In this document: piece after piece, positions 32,574-41,346 of the stretch | How positions within the stretch are numbered: the first letter of the stretch is position 1 | How the letters are laid out: each line of letters begins with the position of its first letter | NCBI GenBank assembly: GCA_017430235.1 | Contig: JAFRNH010000059.1 | Coordinates: 1-41,346 of the forward strand | Length of the DNA: 41,346 nt | From: Paludibacteraceae bacterium | GTDB taxonomy: Bacteria; Bacteroidota; Bacteroidia; Bacteroidales; Paludibacteraceae | Direction of reading: 5' to 3' | Position numbers and translations under genes: made by a program | The notes under the pieces: generated by a model | The model's database searches: none | What the model was told of the DNA's origin: nothing | The model's input: only the letters and a program-made list of their open reading frames with translations

Positions 32574-35500
32574 AAAAAACGATTATCATCATAGGTACAT
32601 TATTATTGCTGTGCGTGACAGTCGTTGCAGTGGGAAGAACAGGTGCTATTGAATCATATTTTCAAAGTTCTTCGGGTATAACACCAGATGTGACACATGT
32701 TGAAAAAGATCTTTCTGATGTTTCCTCTTTCCTTGTGATAGATGAAAGTTACAGAACGGGTGACTCATTATATGTAAAGGGACATCTTCATGGCGTATCC
32801 AGATTGGTATCTGTTAAAGTCAATAACAACGAAGCTCTACTAACAGACAACTTTTTCTCATTTAAAAAGGATGTTTCCATCAACAGCGATTCGAAATTGA
32901 AAGTGATCGCAATGTTAGAAAATGGACAGACAATCGTCTCGATATTGAGCGTGAACATCAACGATTATGAATCTGAAACATTCGCAGAAAAAATTTTCCG
33001 TTCCAACTCTCATGCTTCATTGTCATTAGGGGGTGCGTCGTTGTATGTTGATAGTGGCTTAATCAAACATGATACGCTTCTTTCCATTGGTAAGCTGACG
33101 AAGGAAGAGTTGCCGCCCCTGCCTGCTGAAATGGTAAATGTGACCGCGGAAGAGGGCGGATTCCGCTTTCTCCCTCATGGTATGACGTTTGATGGTGAGG
33201 CCTTCGTGTCATTGCCATTCGATTCCACTTTGATTCCTTTTGGCTATTCAATAAAAGATATACGTACCTTCTTCTATGATGAGAAAAAAGAAAAATGGGT
33301 GGCATTGCCTCTTGCTTGTGTCAATAATGAAGCAAGAACCATAGAAAGCAAAACCTCGCATTTCACGGATATGATCAATGCCCTTTTGAAAATTCCTGAC
33401 AATTCGGAAGGTAATATCTTTGTTCCAACACAGATGCAAGGCCTAAATGCAGCAAATCCTATTTCTGATGTTACGATGATGGGTGTTCCTCATGCTAATG
33501 CAAAGGGTTCGTTGATGTTGCATTATCCAATTAATGTGCCTGTCGGACGGCACGGAATGACGCCAACCGTAGTTTTGTCATATAACAGCTTCATAAAGGG
33601 AGGATGGGCTGGTGAAGGATGGGATTTCCATGTTTCAAAAATCACGATCGACACGCGTTGGGGCGTTCCTCTTTATTTGCCTGACCAAGAAAGTGAGTCA
33701 TATATGATAGACGGTGAACGAATGACTCCTAATGCACGCCAAAAACCACTTGATGCAAGAGTGCCTGGCGACAAGCGTTTTTATTTGGAGAGAGAAAGTT
33801 CGTTTGCTAAAATTTTACGTCATGGAAATTCTCCAACGGATTACACATGGGAAATTGTCGATAAAAACGGGAAGAAAAGCATGTATACTACAGTCCAATC
33901 GTCAATCACGAGTGGAATACGCAGTGAGTGGTATCTGACGAGAGAAATAGATGTTCATGGCAACACCGTCAATTACAACTATGATATAGTTGACGGGGAG
34001 ATGGAATCAAAAGAAATTGTACTATCTTCTATTGACTATACTGGCTTTGAGGGAGAGAAAGGTGTTTATTCTGTCGTTTTCCATTATGACAAGGGAAGGA
34101 CTGATGTTTCTCTTAATGCTCGTTATGGTTATATGTGTCAAACTAATGGTACTTTGTTAAAGAACATTGAAGTTAAATACAAAGATGAGATTTTACGGAA
34201 ATATAACTTAGAGCATTCTGACGGGGCCTTTTTCAAGAAAATACTTACTTCCATTAAGGAGTTAGATTCTGAGGGGGAATTGATCGGTGAACATAAAATG
34301 TCTTACGATAATAACGTAGGAGTTGGCGATAATTTGACCCTTTGGAAAAGGACAACGGAACGAACGATTTCTGATAAAAACGTAGATCCTAAATTTGTAA
34401 GCAATGTGAATGATCATGGATTTAATGATTCGTATTCTTCTCTATCGGGATCTTATGCCAAAAGCATCACCGTCGGTGGTGCGTTAGGTGCAGGTGTATG
34501 TGTGACTGTCGGACCTGCAAAATGTAGTGCTGTTTTGATGGGTACTTACTCTCACAATCAGGGGTCGGGTGTGGGTTCAACAACGTTAATTGACATTGAC
34601 GGAGATGGTCTGTCCGACAGGGTGGTATGGGATGGTGAGGCTTTGTATTATGAAAAGAACCTTGCAGGAATGCGTTTCGCAGATCCAATAGAACTGAAAG
34701 GCGTAGGCCATAGTTTCTCTGAAAGTAAGAGTTGGAGCAATAGCTGGGGACTCAAACTTTGTGCGAATGCTTCTGCGGGTGTGGGCGCAAATGCAGGTAT
34801 TGGATGGGAAAGAACAAAATCTACAACTAAAATAGTCTCCTACTTCGCCGATTTCAACGGAGACGGACTAATGGACCTAAATATCGATGGAACCGTCTAT
34901 TTTAACAGATTGGTGAACGGAATTCCTACGTTCAGCACAAATGTTTATGGTGTTGAGGTGGGTGCTCCTGTAAATCCAGCATATTACCCTAACCCCAAAG
35001 ATGAGGAGGCGGAACTGGCAGAACAATTCCCTCTTGCTGATGTGGTGAGAGTGTGGAAAGCTCCATTCTCGGGTGATATACAGTTGAAGGTAAAAGTGAA
35101 AAGTCGTTCGGAATTGAAGGATTCTTCTCGTAGAGATGGCGTTAAAGTAATGGTTCAAATCTCGGACGAGGAGGTGTGGAGAGAGTTTATCGCAAAAGAC
35201 GACATCGAAGAACATGTTTTTGAAATTCCTGCTGTTTCAATAGCTCGTGGAACAAATATCTATTTCAGACAAAATTCCATCTATAATGGCGAACAAGATT
35301 ATACTTCATGGAATATTGAAATCGATTATCTGAATGCTGATTTGAAGAGGAAAGATCTTAATGGCAAAACTATCGGACATTTCTCTAATACGGAAGATTT
35401 TCAATTGTTTGGAGCTAAGGTGTTTACCAAAAACGGGGATGGTGACATTTCTCTCTCTGCTCCTATTGTCGTCGACAATCAACTGGACTCCGTACAAGTA

Positions 35501-38500
35501 TATGCATTAGTGAAAGATAAGGAAGGTGCGATGGTAGATACATTGTTTGATGAAATCTTCCCACCATTTGTCAAGACTGAAAAAGATTTGTCTGTAAACT
35601 CTCTAAACATGAAAAATGGAGAGGCTATTGAAATTTTCATTGAGTCGGATGGTTATATCAATTATAAAGAGATCAACTTCCAGCCAATTGTATCGGAAGA
35701 TGAATACCAGACTTATTTAAATCCATCCAAGAAGGTAAAGAATTTATTTAGGTTAGGTGACTCTTATGAAATCAGTAGAGACTCTGTCGTATCTGTTTCT
35801 TTTTCAATAATTTATCCCCAAGAATTTCCTGATTTGAATAAAGAAAGCATCAACAATTTCTTGTTGTTTGACAATAATAATGGCATTCACAAACAGCGGT
35901 ATGCATTTGCCAATGTAGAATCAAGGGATTCTCTTACATTTGATAGTGATACTGCATTTCTGTCGGGAAGTTATACTCCGACTATTCATCTATCCAACTG
36001 CATTAGTCTCTTTAAAATAGATGAATTCAAATGCGAAGTGTCGAATAAAATCATTCATATAAAAGAGATAGAGAAGCAGATAACTCTCGAAAACGGAGTG
36101 AAAAAAGATACTGTTGTAAGTGATACTACGTATACGTTCGAGAAAGACACTGTGCCTATGTCTATCTATGCTGATGGGTGGGCTTGCGAAATGGGTTCTC
36201 TGTATCGTGGTTGGGGACAATTCCAATATAATTCTAATGAAGGTCGAGCTGAAAAACCTTTGAATCAGGCTGATTTGTCTTTTAAGCAGATTGATGCAAC
36301 GAAGCTGGAAAATTTGGAAAATGGCATAAGCGACTTGGAAACTTTCAACAGTCTTGGGTTTGAAAATCCAAAAGATAAAATCCTAATGCCATTGACAGTT
36401 GACCCGGAAGCAAAAATGTATAGAGGTGGAGATTCTCATATTTTCATTGGCAGAGATTCTGCCTCTTCCGGAAGGCTTGGTCTGCAAGACATCTATGTGT
36501 CACCGTATGTGAGAGAACAACAGAATGGTGTTTTTGACGCCCCATGCAAATGTGTTTATGGGAAAAGTGATGCCTTCATTCCAGAAGCTAGTGTGAGTGT
36601 TCCGTTCGCGGAAAATGCTTTTTCTGCAGGTGTGTCAGTTGATGCCTCTGTGTGTGAAACAAAGAGCAGTCAAAACCTTGAGGTGATGGATATGAACGGA
36701 GATCGTTATCCCGACATTGTTACTGATAATGCAATTCAATATACAGACCAGTGGGGGGCTAGACAAACTGAGACGAAGATGTCGGTTTTTGAGGTCAATG
36801 AAACTAAGGCAACAAGCAACGGAGGATGTATGAATGTAGCCGTTACCTACAAAAATATAGGATGTGACCATTCCTCAGATAATGCTAACAATACAACGCA
36901 GAACAATACGACAAACGCTTCAGTAGGTTTATCAACATCAGTCTCTCTGTCAGCCTCTTGCTCAAAAAGTAAGGACTCACAGAAAACCGTCATGTTGGAT
37001 ATCAATGGTGATGGGTTGCCAGACCGTGTTCGCCAAAATGGTATTGTTGAATACAACATAGGATATTCTTTTCTTCCAGGGGTGCAAATCGAGTATTTGC
37101 AAACTACAAGCAATAAGAGTGTAACCTATGGAGGAAACTTGGGCGGTGGGTTTAATGCTGACAATCTTGGAGAGTTGGGTAATGTGAGTGTTGGTGGAAA
37201 ATTGGGCGTTGGCCTCTCAAGCACTACAAGCAATGCTCTTCATGCTTACGCCGACCTCAATGGCGATGGACTTGTGGATTTAATTGACGGGGACGACACC
37301 TATCTAAACATAGGAGGGAAATTTATCAAAGTCAGATTTCTCAGTTTCGAATACAACGACAGAGGTAAGACAAATGCGGAATCTGCTAACACAGGTGTGA
37401 ACTTTAGCGTATGCATTCCTGTTTACAGTGTGGTGGGTGTGGAGATTGCCGTTGATATAAATGCCAGTTTACAACATTCTGTCTCCTCTTCCTTATATGC
37501 TGTTGATGACATGGATGGTGACGGATACCCTGACCTGCTTCGCTCGAATGACGAAAACGAATTCACCATAACGCAAAGTATTACAGGTACCACCAATCTG
37601 CTACGCCGCATTGAGATGCCATTCAAAAAATCAATGGATTTCGATTATGAACTAAGAAAGCCAACTCAGGATGATCCATATCACTATCATCTGTTGAAAG
37701 AGGTCAGAACTTATGACGGTCATAAGGGTGATGGAGAGGACTCTACCTTCGTTTCTTTCGAGTATGGTAAAGGGAAATATGACAGAATCCTGCGAGAAAA
37801 TTATGGATTTGAAAGTGTGACTTCCAAATTGCATAATGCGGATAACTCTTTGCATAGAATCGTCACAGAAAGGTATGACAATACTTCATACTTTACAAAC
37901 GGTACTCTAATTAGTGCAGAAACACGTTTGGGGAATGGTTCACTTGTCAGCAGGATGCAAAATGAGTATGTTCTGTTGAACCCTGACAATGGTAACCAAA
38001 AATATACAAACGATGATATTCCATTGGCAAAAAGAGTCTTCTTTGCTAAAGTGGCTGAAGAAACAAAACAATATGAGATAGGTACTGATACATCCATCTA
38101 TCTTCTGTCTCGTGAAGAGTATACTTTTGATCAACTCGGTCGTGTAATTGAAATTAAGGAAACTAGTAATTCGGTTAATAACCGCACAGCGAAAGTGGAA
38201 TATTACACTTTGGAAGAGTCATTCATAGTAAACAATCCCAAAGACGTGAAGCTGTATGGGGAGGATGGAAAACAACTCCGTCATCTCCTGATGACCATTG
38301 ACGACAAGGGGAACGTTATTAAACAGTCTCGCGACTTCACAGACAAAGGGAAAAATCAGTTTGCCGACATTGATCAAACGTACGATAAATACGGAAATAT
38401 AACAGGTATTAAATACCCCGAAAATATTAACAAGCAAAGGGTTGAAGTCGTATTTGAATATGACAATGATGTGCATCAGTTCGTCGTCAAAAGAACAGAC

Positions 38501-41346
38501 CAAGAGGGATATGAATTTTATTCTGAGTTCGACACTAAATGGGGAGTTTGTACTAGCCATACGGACGACAATAAAACTCAAATTAAATATGAATATGATA
38601 ACCGTTGTCGTCTGACCAAAGTTCTTTGCCCAAAAGAGTCCGCAATAGGAGCTGATTATACCATGCGATTCTCATACGGACAGGCCGACGATCATGCTTA
38701 TTCCATGACAGAATACTACAGAGACGATTATCCATCCGATCCACTCCGCACGGTGATTTTTGTTGATGGAAATGGTAGACTACTTTGTGCCAAAAAGGAC
38801 ATTTCTGTCTTTACATCACCAGAAACCGATGATGTGAGAAAAATGAGTGTTACAGGAAAAATTATTTACGATAGATTTGGCAATGTAACAGCGGAATATC
38901 TTCCCTCTTCTGAATCGTTAGGAAATGAGACCTCCCTTTCTGATATAACATCGTCTTATGCTCCAATAAAGACAGCCTATGATATGCTTGATAGGAAAAT
39001 CAGCGTCACGATGCCTGATGGCACTGTGTACAAAATGGAGTATGCTCTTTCTGATGAAGGAGATGGGGTTTTGTCTGAGATTACACAAATCGATGCGCTT
39101 GATAGGAGATCAAAACAATATGTGGATATAACAGGTCTGACATGTAAGACTGTGAAATACAACAACGAGGATGAAATTACCACCTCGTTCGAGTACAATG
39201 AAGTGGGTGAACTTCTAAAAGTGATCGACACCGACGGCAATGAAACCAACTACACATACGACGAGTTGGGAAGAAAGCTCAGTGTGGATAATCCTGACGT
39301 GGGACTGGTTACGTATGAGTATGACAAGGCGGGAAACCTGCTCTCCAAACAGACCGCCAACCTACGCACCATCAACAAGGATTTCAAAATCATCTATAAA
39401 TATGACTACAACCGTCTTGTGGAAATCAACTATCCTCACAACCCTTGGAACAAGGTGGAGTATACTTACGGCAAACGTGGTGACGACCATTTCCGTGGTG
39501 GTCGACTCTATCTGATTCAGGATGCCAGTGGAGGTTCGGAATTCTTCTTCGACGAGATGGGCAACGTGACAAAAAACATACGAACGGTCTTGATTTCACA
39601 AAATAATATGCGTACCTTTGTGAGCGAGTCGGAGTTTGATACGTGGGGAAGAACCCGTAAATTGGTCTACCCAGACGGAGAGATTGTAGATTTCACATAC
39701 AACCATGCTGGCAATCTCACTTCCATGAAGGGAACGAAATCATCAAGGGAATATCCCATCATCCATCGCCAAGGATACGATGAGAGGGAGAACCGAATCT
39801 ACAGAAAGTACGGAAACGGAACGGAGCAATCCCTTGAGTATGAACCTCTGCGTAACCGCATGACTAGTTCGTCTGTGTCGTTCAATGGAAACATGTATCT
39901 TGACAATGCCTACAGTTATGATAATGTGGGTAACATTGTCTCCATCGTAAACTCCGCTAATATTCCCGACTTTGGACTGGGAGGCAACTACAAACATTCG
40001 TACAGGTATGATGACCTTGACCGTCTTATTTCGGCAGAAGGAGATTCAGAGACACGAGAAGAAAAACATTCATACACCCTATCGATGAAATACGACAACC
40101 GATATTCGATAATGAACAAAACTCAGAGACATCAATCTGTCAGCAAGAGTGACGGAGAGAAGACCGTCGTGGAGCACAATCACAGCTATCAGTATGATGG
40201 CGACACCCCTTCTGCTCCGAGCAGAATTGGAAGTCGGTTGTACTCGTATGATGCGAATGGCAACCCTACCTCTTGGGTGGACACGGCGAGTGGCGACTTC
40301 CGACAGATGATATGGGATGAGGAGAACAGAATGTCGGCTATCAGTGTAAATGGTGCAGACCTCTGCTTTACCTACGACCACGCAGGCGAGAGGGTGGTGA
40401 AAAGCACCTCCACCAACGACATGCTCTTCGTGAACGGCAAGTTTATGGGAAGCATACAGCATGGCGAGGATTTCACGGCGTATGTCTCACCGATGTTCAC
40501 CTATGCGAAAGACCGTTTCACCAAGCATTACTATGTCGGGGGTGAGAGGGTGAGCAGTCGAATCGGTAGCGGACAGTTCTCTAACAAGTTCGACCAAGCG
40601 ACGAACCCCGTCATCACGGCAGGCAACCAGAACTATGTGATGCGCATGGCGCAGCTCAACAATGAGTCGACCAGCGAGTTGGCTCGGAGGTACGACTTGC
40701 CGCCAGGGCCTGCCACCAACAAGGGCATCTATGAGAAGTTGTTGTTGGAGGGCAAGTTGGAAGCCACGGAGAATCCGAACTACGTGGCGCCGGAGGAAAC
40801 CAATTACGACATTCCTCGAGGATGGCCGAGGTATCCTGTGTTCCCGGATAGTGGCGACGTGCCGGGGCCGCCAATTCAGTTCGAGGAGCTGACGCCCGAC
40901 AGCGTCCGTGCCGGCTACACGTTCACAGACCCGAACATGATGGGTGAGGTGGATGAGTATTTCTACCATGGAGATCACCTCTCCTCCGTAGTGTTGGTGA
41001 CCGACCGGAGGGCGGGTATTGTGCAGCAGTTCACCTACATGCCGTATGGCGAGTTGCTGGTCGAGGAGAGCAGTGTCGATCTCGCTTACCGCTTCTCCGC
41101 CAAGGAGACGGACCGCGAGACGGGGCTTTCGTATTTCGGCGCGAGGTACTATGACCCGACGGCGGCGATGTGGCTGGGGACGGATCCGTTGTGGGAGAAG
41201 TATGTGGGGATGAACCCGTATAATTACTGCGCAGGGAATCCTGTGGGGTTGGTGGATGTCGATGGAAGAACATTTACGGAAGCCGCGGAGAAGATGGTCC
41301 AAAAGATGGAGGCATACGCAGATGAAGGAATTGCAAAACGTCAAAA
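32570..41346 (+). CDS. Giant SpvB/TcB-like RHS-repeat protein (polymorphic toxin candidate), 3' end outside window
   Basis: The frame is open without a stop from the ATG at 32570 (inside the upstream stop) to the window end, at least 2925 codons. N-terminal signal/anchor segment (MKKTIIIIGTLLLLC...). SpvB-type domain from ~295 (SDVTMMGVPHANAKGSL, PVGRHGMTPTVVLSYNS, GGWAGEGWDF). Six D-x-(N/D)-G-D-x-x-x-D (FG-GAP/VCBS-like) motifs at ~34592, 34850, 36694, 36998, 37250 and 37511. Many YD repeats follow from ~38385 (YDKYGN, YDELGRKL, YDKAGNLL). The RHS core end is DHLSSVVLVTD...YFGARYYDP...GTDPLW...NPVGLVDVDG (~2802-2899). After it only ~25 residues are seen, so the variable toxin tip and any immunity gene lie beyond. 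Related proteins form hollow cocoons around a toxic C-terminus. Confidence 0.93.
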   Translation, partial: MKKTIIIIGTLLLLCVTVVAVGRTGAIESYFQSSSGITPDVTHVEKDLSDVSSFLVIDESYRTGDSLYVKGHLHGVSRLVSVKVNNNEALLTDNFFSFKKDVSINSDSKLKVIAMLENGQTIVSILSVNINDYESETFAEKIFRSNSHASLSLGGASLYVDSGLIKHDTLLSIGKLTKEELPPLPAEMVNVTAEEGGFRFLPHGMTFDGEAFVSLPFDSTLIPFGYSIKDIRTFFYDEKKEKWVALPLACVNNEARTIESKTSHFTDMINALLKIPDNSEGNIFVPTQMQGLNAANPISDVTMMGVPHANAKGSLMLHYPINVPVGRHGMTPTVVLSYNSFIKGGWAGEGWDFHVSKITIDTRWGVPLYLPDQESESYMIDGERMTPNARQKPLDARVPGDKRFYLERESSFAKILRHGNSPTDYTWEIVDKNGKKSMYTTVQSSITSGIRSEWYLTREIDVHGNTVNYNYDIVDGEMESKEIVLSSIDYTGFEGEKGVYSVVFHYDKGRTDVSLNARYGYMCQTNGTLLKNIEVKYKDEILRKYNLEHSDGAFFKKILTSIKELDSEGELIGEHKMSYDNNVGVGDNLTLWKRTTERTISDKNVDPKFVSNVNDHGFNDSYSSLSGSYAKSITVGGALGAGVCVTVGPAKCSAVLMGTYSHNQGSGVGSTTLIDIDGDGLSDRVVWDGEALYYEKNLAGMRFADPIELKGVGHSFSESKSWSNSWGLKLCANASAGVGANAGIGWERTKSTTKIVSYFADFNGDGLMDLNIDGTVYFNRLVNGIPTFSTNVYGVEVGAPVNPAYYPNPKDEEAELAEQFPLADVVRVWKAPFSGDIQLKVKVKSRSELKDSSRRDGVKVMVQISDEEVWREFIAKDDIEEHVFEIPAVSIARGTNIYFRQNSIYNGEQDYTSWNIEIDYLNADLKRKDLNGKTIGHFSNTEDFQLFGAKVFTKNGDGDISLSAPIVVDNQLDSVQVYALVKDKEGAMVDTLFDEIFPPFVKTEKDLSVNSLNMKNGEAIEIFIESDGYINYKEINFQPIVSEDEYQTYLNPSKKVKNLFRLGDSYEISRDSVVSVSFSIIYPQEFPDLNKESINNFLLFDNNNGIHKQRYAFANVESRDSLTFDSDTAFLSGSYTPTIHLSNCISLFKIDEFKCEVSNKIIHIKEIEKQITLENGVKKDTVVSDTTYTFEKDTVPMSIYADGWACEMGSLYRGWGQFQYNSNEGRAEKPLNQADLSFKQIDATKLENLENGISDLETFNSLGFENPKDKILMPLTVDPEAKMYRGGDSHIFIGRDSASSGRLGLQDIYVSPYVREQQNGVFDAPCKCVYGKSDAFIPEASVSVPFAENAFSAGVSVDASVCETKSSQNLEVMDMNGDRYPDIVTDNAIQYTDQWGARQTETKMSVFEVNETKATSNGGCMNVAVTYKNIGCDHSSDNANNTTQNNTTNASVGLSTSVSLSASCSKSKDSQKTVMLDINGDGLPDRVRQNGIVEYNIGYSFLPGVQIEYLQTTSNKSVTYGGNLGGGFNADNLGELGNVSVGGKLGVGLSSTTSNALHAYADLNGDGLVDLIDGDDTYLNIGGKFIKVRFLSFEYNDRGKTNAESANTGVNFSVCIPVYSVVGVEIAVDINASLQHSVSSSLYAVDDMDGDGYPDLLRSNDENEFTITQSITGTTNLLRRIEMPFKKSMDFDYELRKPTQDDPYHYHLLKEVRTYDGHKGDGEDSTFVSFEYGKGKYDRILRENYGFESVTSKLHNADNSLHRIVTERYDNTSYFTNGTLISAETRLGNGSLVSRMQNEYVLLNPDNGNQKYTNDDIPLAKRVFFAKVAEETKQYEIGTDTSIYLLSREEYTFDQLGRVIEIKETSNSVNNRTAKVEYYTLEESFIVNNPKDVKLYGEDGKQLRHLLMTIDDKGNVIKQSRDFTDKGKNQFADIDQTYDKYGNITGIKYPENINKQRVEVVFEYDNDVHQFVVKRTDQEGYEFYSEFDTKWGVCTSHTDDNKTQIKYEYDNRCRLTKVLCPKESAIGADYTMRFSYGQADDHAYSMTEYYRDDYPSDPLRTVIFVDGNGRLLCAKKDISVFTSPETDDVRKMSVTGKIIYDRFGNVTAEYLPSSESLGNETSLSDITSSYAPIKTAYDMLDRKISVTMPDGTVYKMEYALSDEGDGVLSEITQIDALDRRSKQYVDITGLTCKTVKYNNEDEITTSFEYNEVGELLKVIDTDGNETNYTYDELGRKLSVDNPDVGLVTYEYDKAGNLLSKQTANLRTINKDFKIIYKYDYNRLVEINYPHNPWNKVEYTYGKRGDDHFRGGRLYLIQDASGGSEFFFDEMGNVTKNIRTVLISQNNMRTFVSESEFDTWGRTRKLVYPDGEIVDFTYNHAGNLTSMKGTKSSREYPIIHRQGYDERENRIYRKYGNGTEQSLEYEPLRNRMTSSSVSFNGNMYLDNAYSYDNVGNIVSIVNSANIPDFGLGGNYKHSYRYDDLDRLISAEGDSETREEKHSYTLSMKYDNRYSIMNKTQRHQSVSKSDGEKTVVEHNHSYQYDGDTPSAPSRIGSRLYSYDANGNPTSWVDTASGDFRQMIWDEENRMSAISVNGADLCFTYDHAGERVVKSTSTNDMLFVNGKFMGSIQHGEDFTAYVSPMFTYAKDRFTKHYYVGGERVSSRIGSGQFSNKFDQATNPVITAGNQNYVMRMAQLNNESTSELARRYDLPPGPATNKGIYEKLLLEGKLEATENPNYVAPEETNYDIPRGWPRYPVFPDSGDVPGPPIQFEELTPDSVRAGYTFTDPNMMGEVDEYFYHGDHLSSVVLVTDRRAGIVQQFTYMPYGELLVEESSVDLAYRFSAKETDRETGLSYFGARYYDPTAAMWLGTDPLWEKYVGMNPYNYCAGNPVGLVDVDGRTFTEAAEKMVQKMEAYADEGIAKRQ

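Noticed and set aside
40487..41344. 285-codon minus-strand open frame
   Set aside because: It lies wholly opposite the conserved RHS core; its His/Arg/Val-rich composition is that of an antisense shadow in a GC-rich stretch.
32570..41346. Possible frameshift or broken RHS gene, since many small frames appear on both strands here
   Set aside because: Reading codon by codon from 32570 shows one unbroken frame to the window end; family motifs throughout are all in that frame.

Overview
The window is AT-rich bacterial chromosome from a member of the Bacteroidales (Bacteroidota). The lines of evidence are TAnnTTTG/TTTG promoters of the Bacteroides -7/-33 type, A-rich rather than Shine-Dalgarno-like leaders, outer-membrane beta-barrel receptors, type IX secretion (T9SS) C-terminal sorting domains on two proteins, and the gene order pyrB-pyrI-flavin reductase. 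The genus cannot be fixed from the sequence. No rRNA, tRNA or CRISPR array was seen.

Layout. 1-3.3 kb: 3' end of a TonB-receptor-like barrel, two tandem Crp/Fnr-type regulators and a small glycine/serine-rich protein. 3.5-4.6 kb: ilvE with a perfect-palindrome terminator. 4.6-5.6 kb: three tiny overlapping genes (DUF3791-like, DUF3990/ADP-ribosyltransferase-like, unknown) behind a textbook promoter, a likely toxin-antitoxin-type module. 5.7-9.7 kb (minus): a secreted MACPF/perforin-like protein, a lipoprotein upstream and two recently duplicated secreted proteins downstream. 9.7-12.3 kb: a gene-poor stretch with a 120-bp inverted repeat, a minus-strand AAA-ATPase/PD-(D/E)XK gene, and a small MITE-like element. 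12.3-15.7 kb: a large secreted GH43 exo-galactanase-like enzyme with a T9SS tail, and a small divergent exported protein. 15.9-20.3 kb: housekeeping genes hppA, pyrB, pyrI and a flavin reductase, then a 95-bp compound palindrome. 20.4-24.5 kb (minus): two DUF3857-type secreted proteins, one with and one without a transglutaminase triad. 24.6-29.2 kb (minus): a radical SAM protein and a eukaryote-like ileS with a swapped GIHH signature. 29.4-30.2 kb (minus): an Rpn-type nuclease. 30.4-41.3 kb (plus): a translationally coupled three-gene operon of an outer-membrane barrel, a T9SS-tailed surface protein and a giant SpvB/RHS protein that runs off the window.

How the genes may work together. pyrB and pyrI encode the two chains of aspartate transcarbamoylase. 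The accessory regions look like inter-bacterial conflict and surface cargo: an RHS polymorphic-toxin-like giant with its own barrel and surface protein, a perforin-like protein with satellite genes, and an ART-like small module. The RHS open reading frame has no in-window stop. I read it through codon by codon in one frame from 32570 to the window end and found no interruption.
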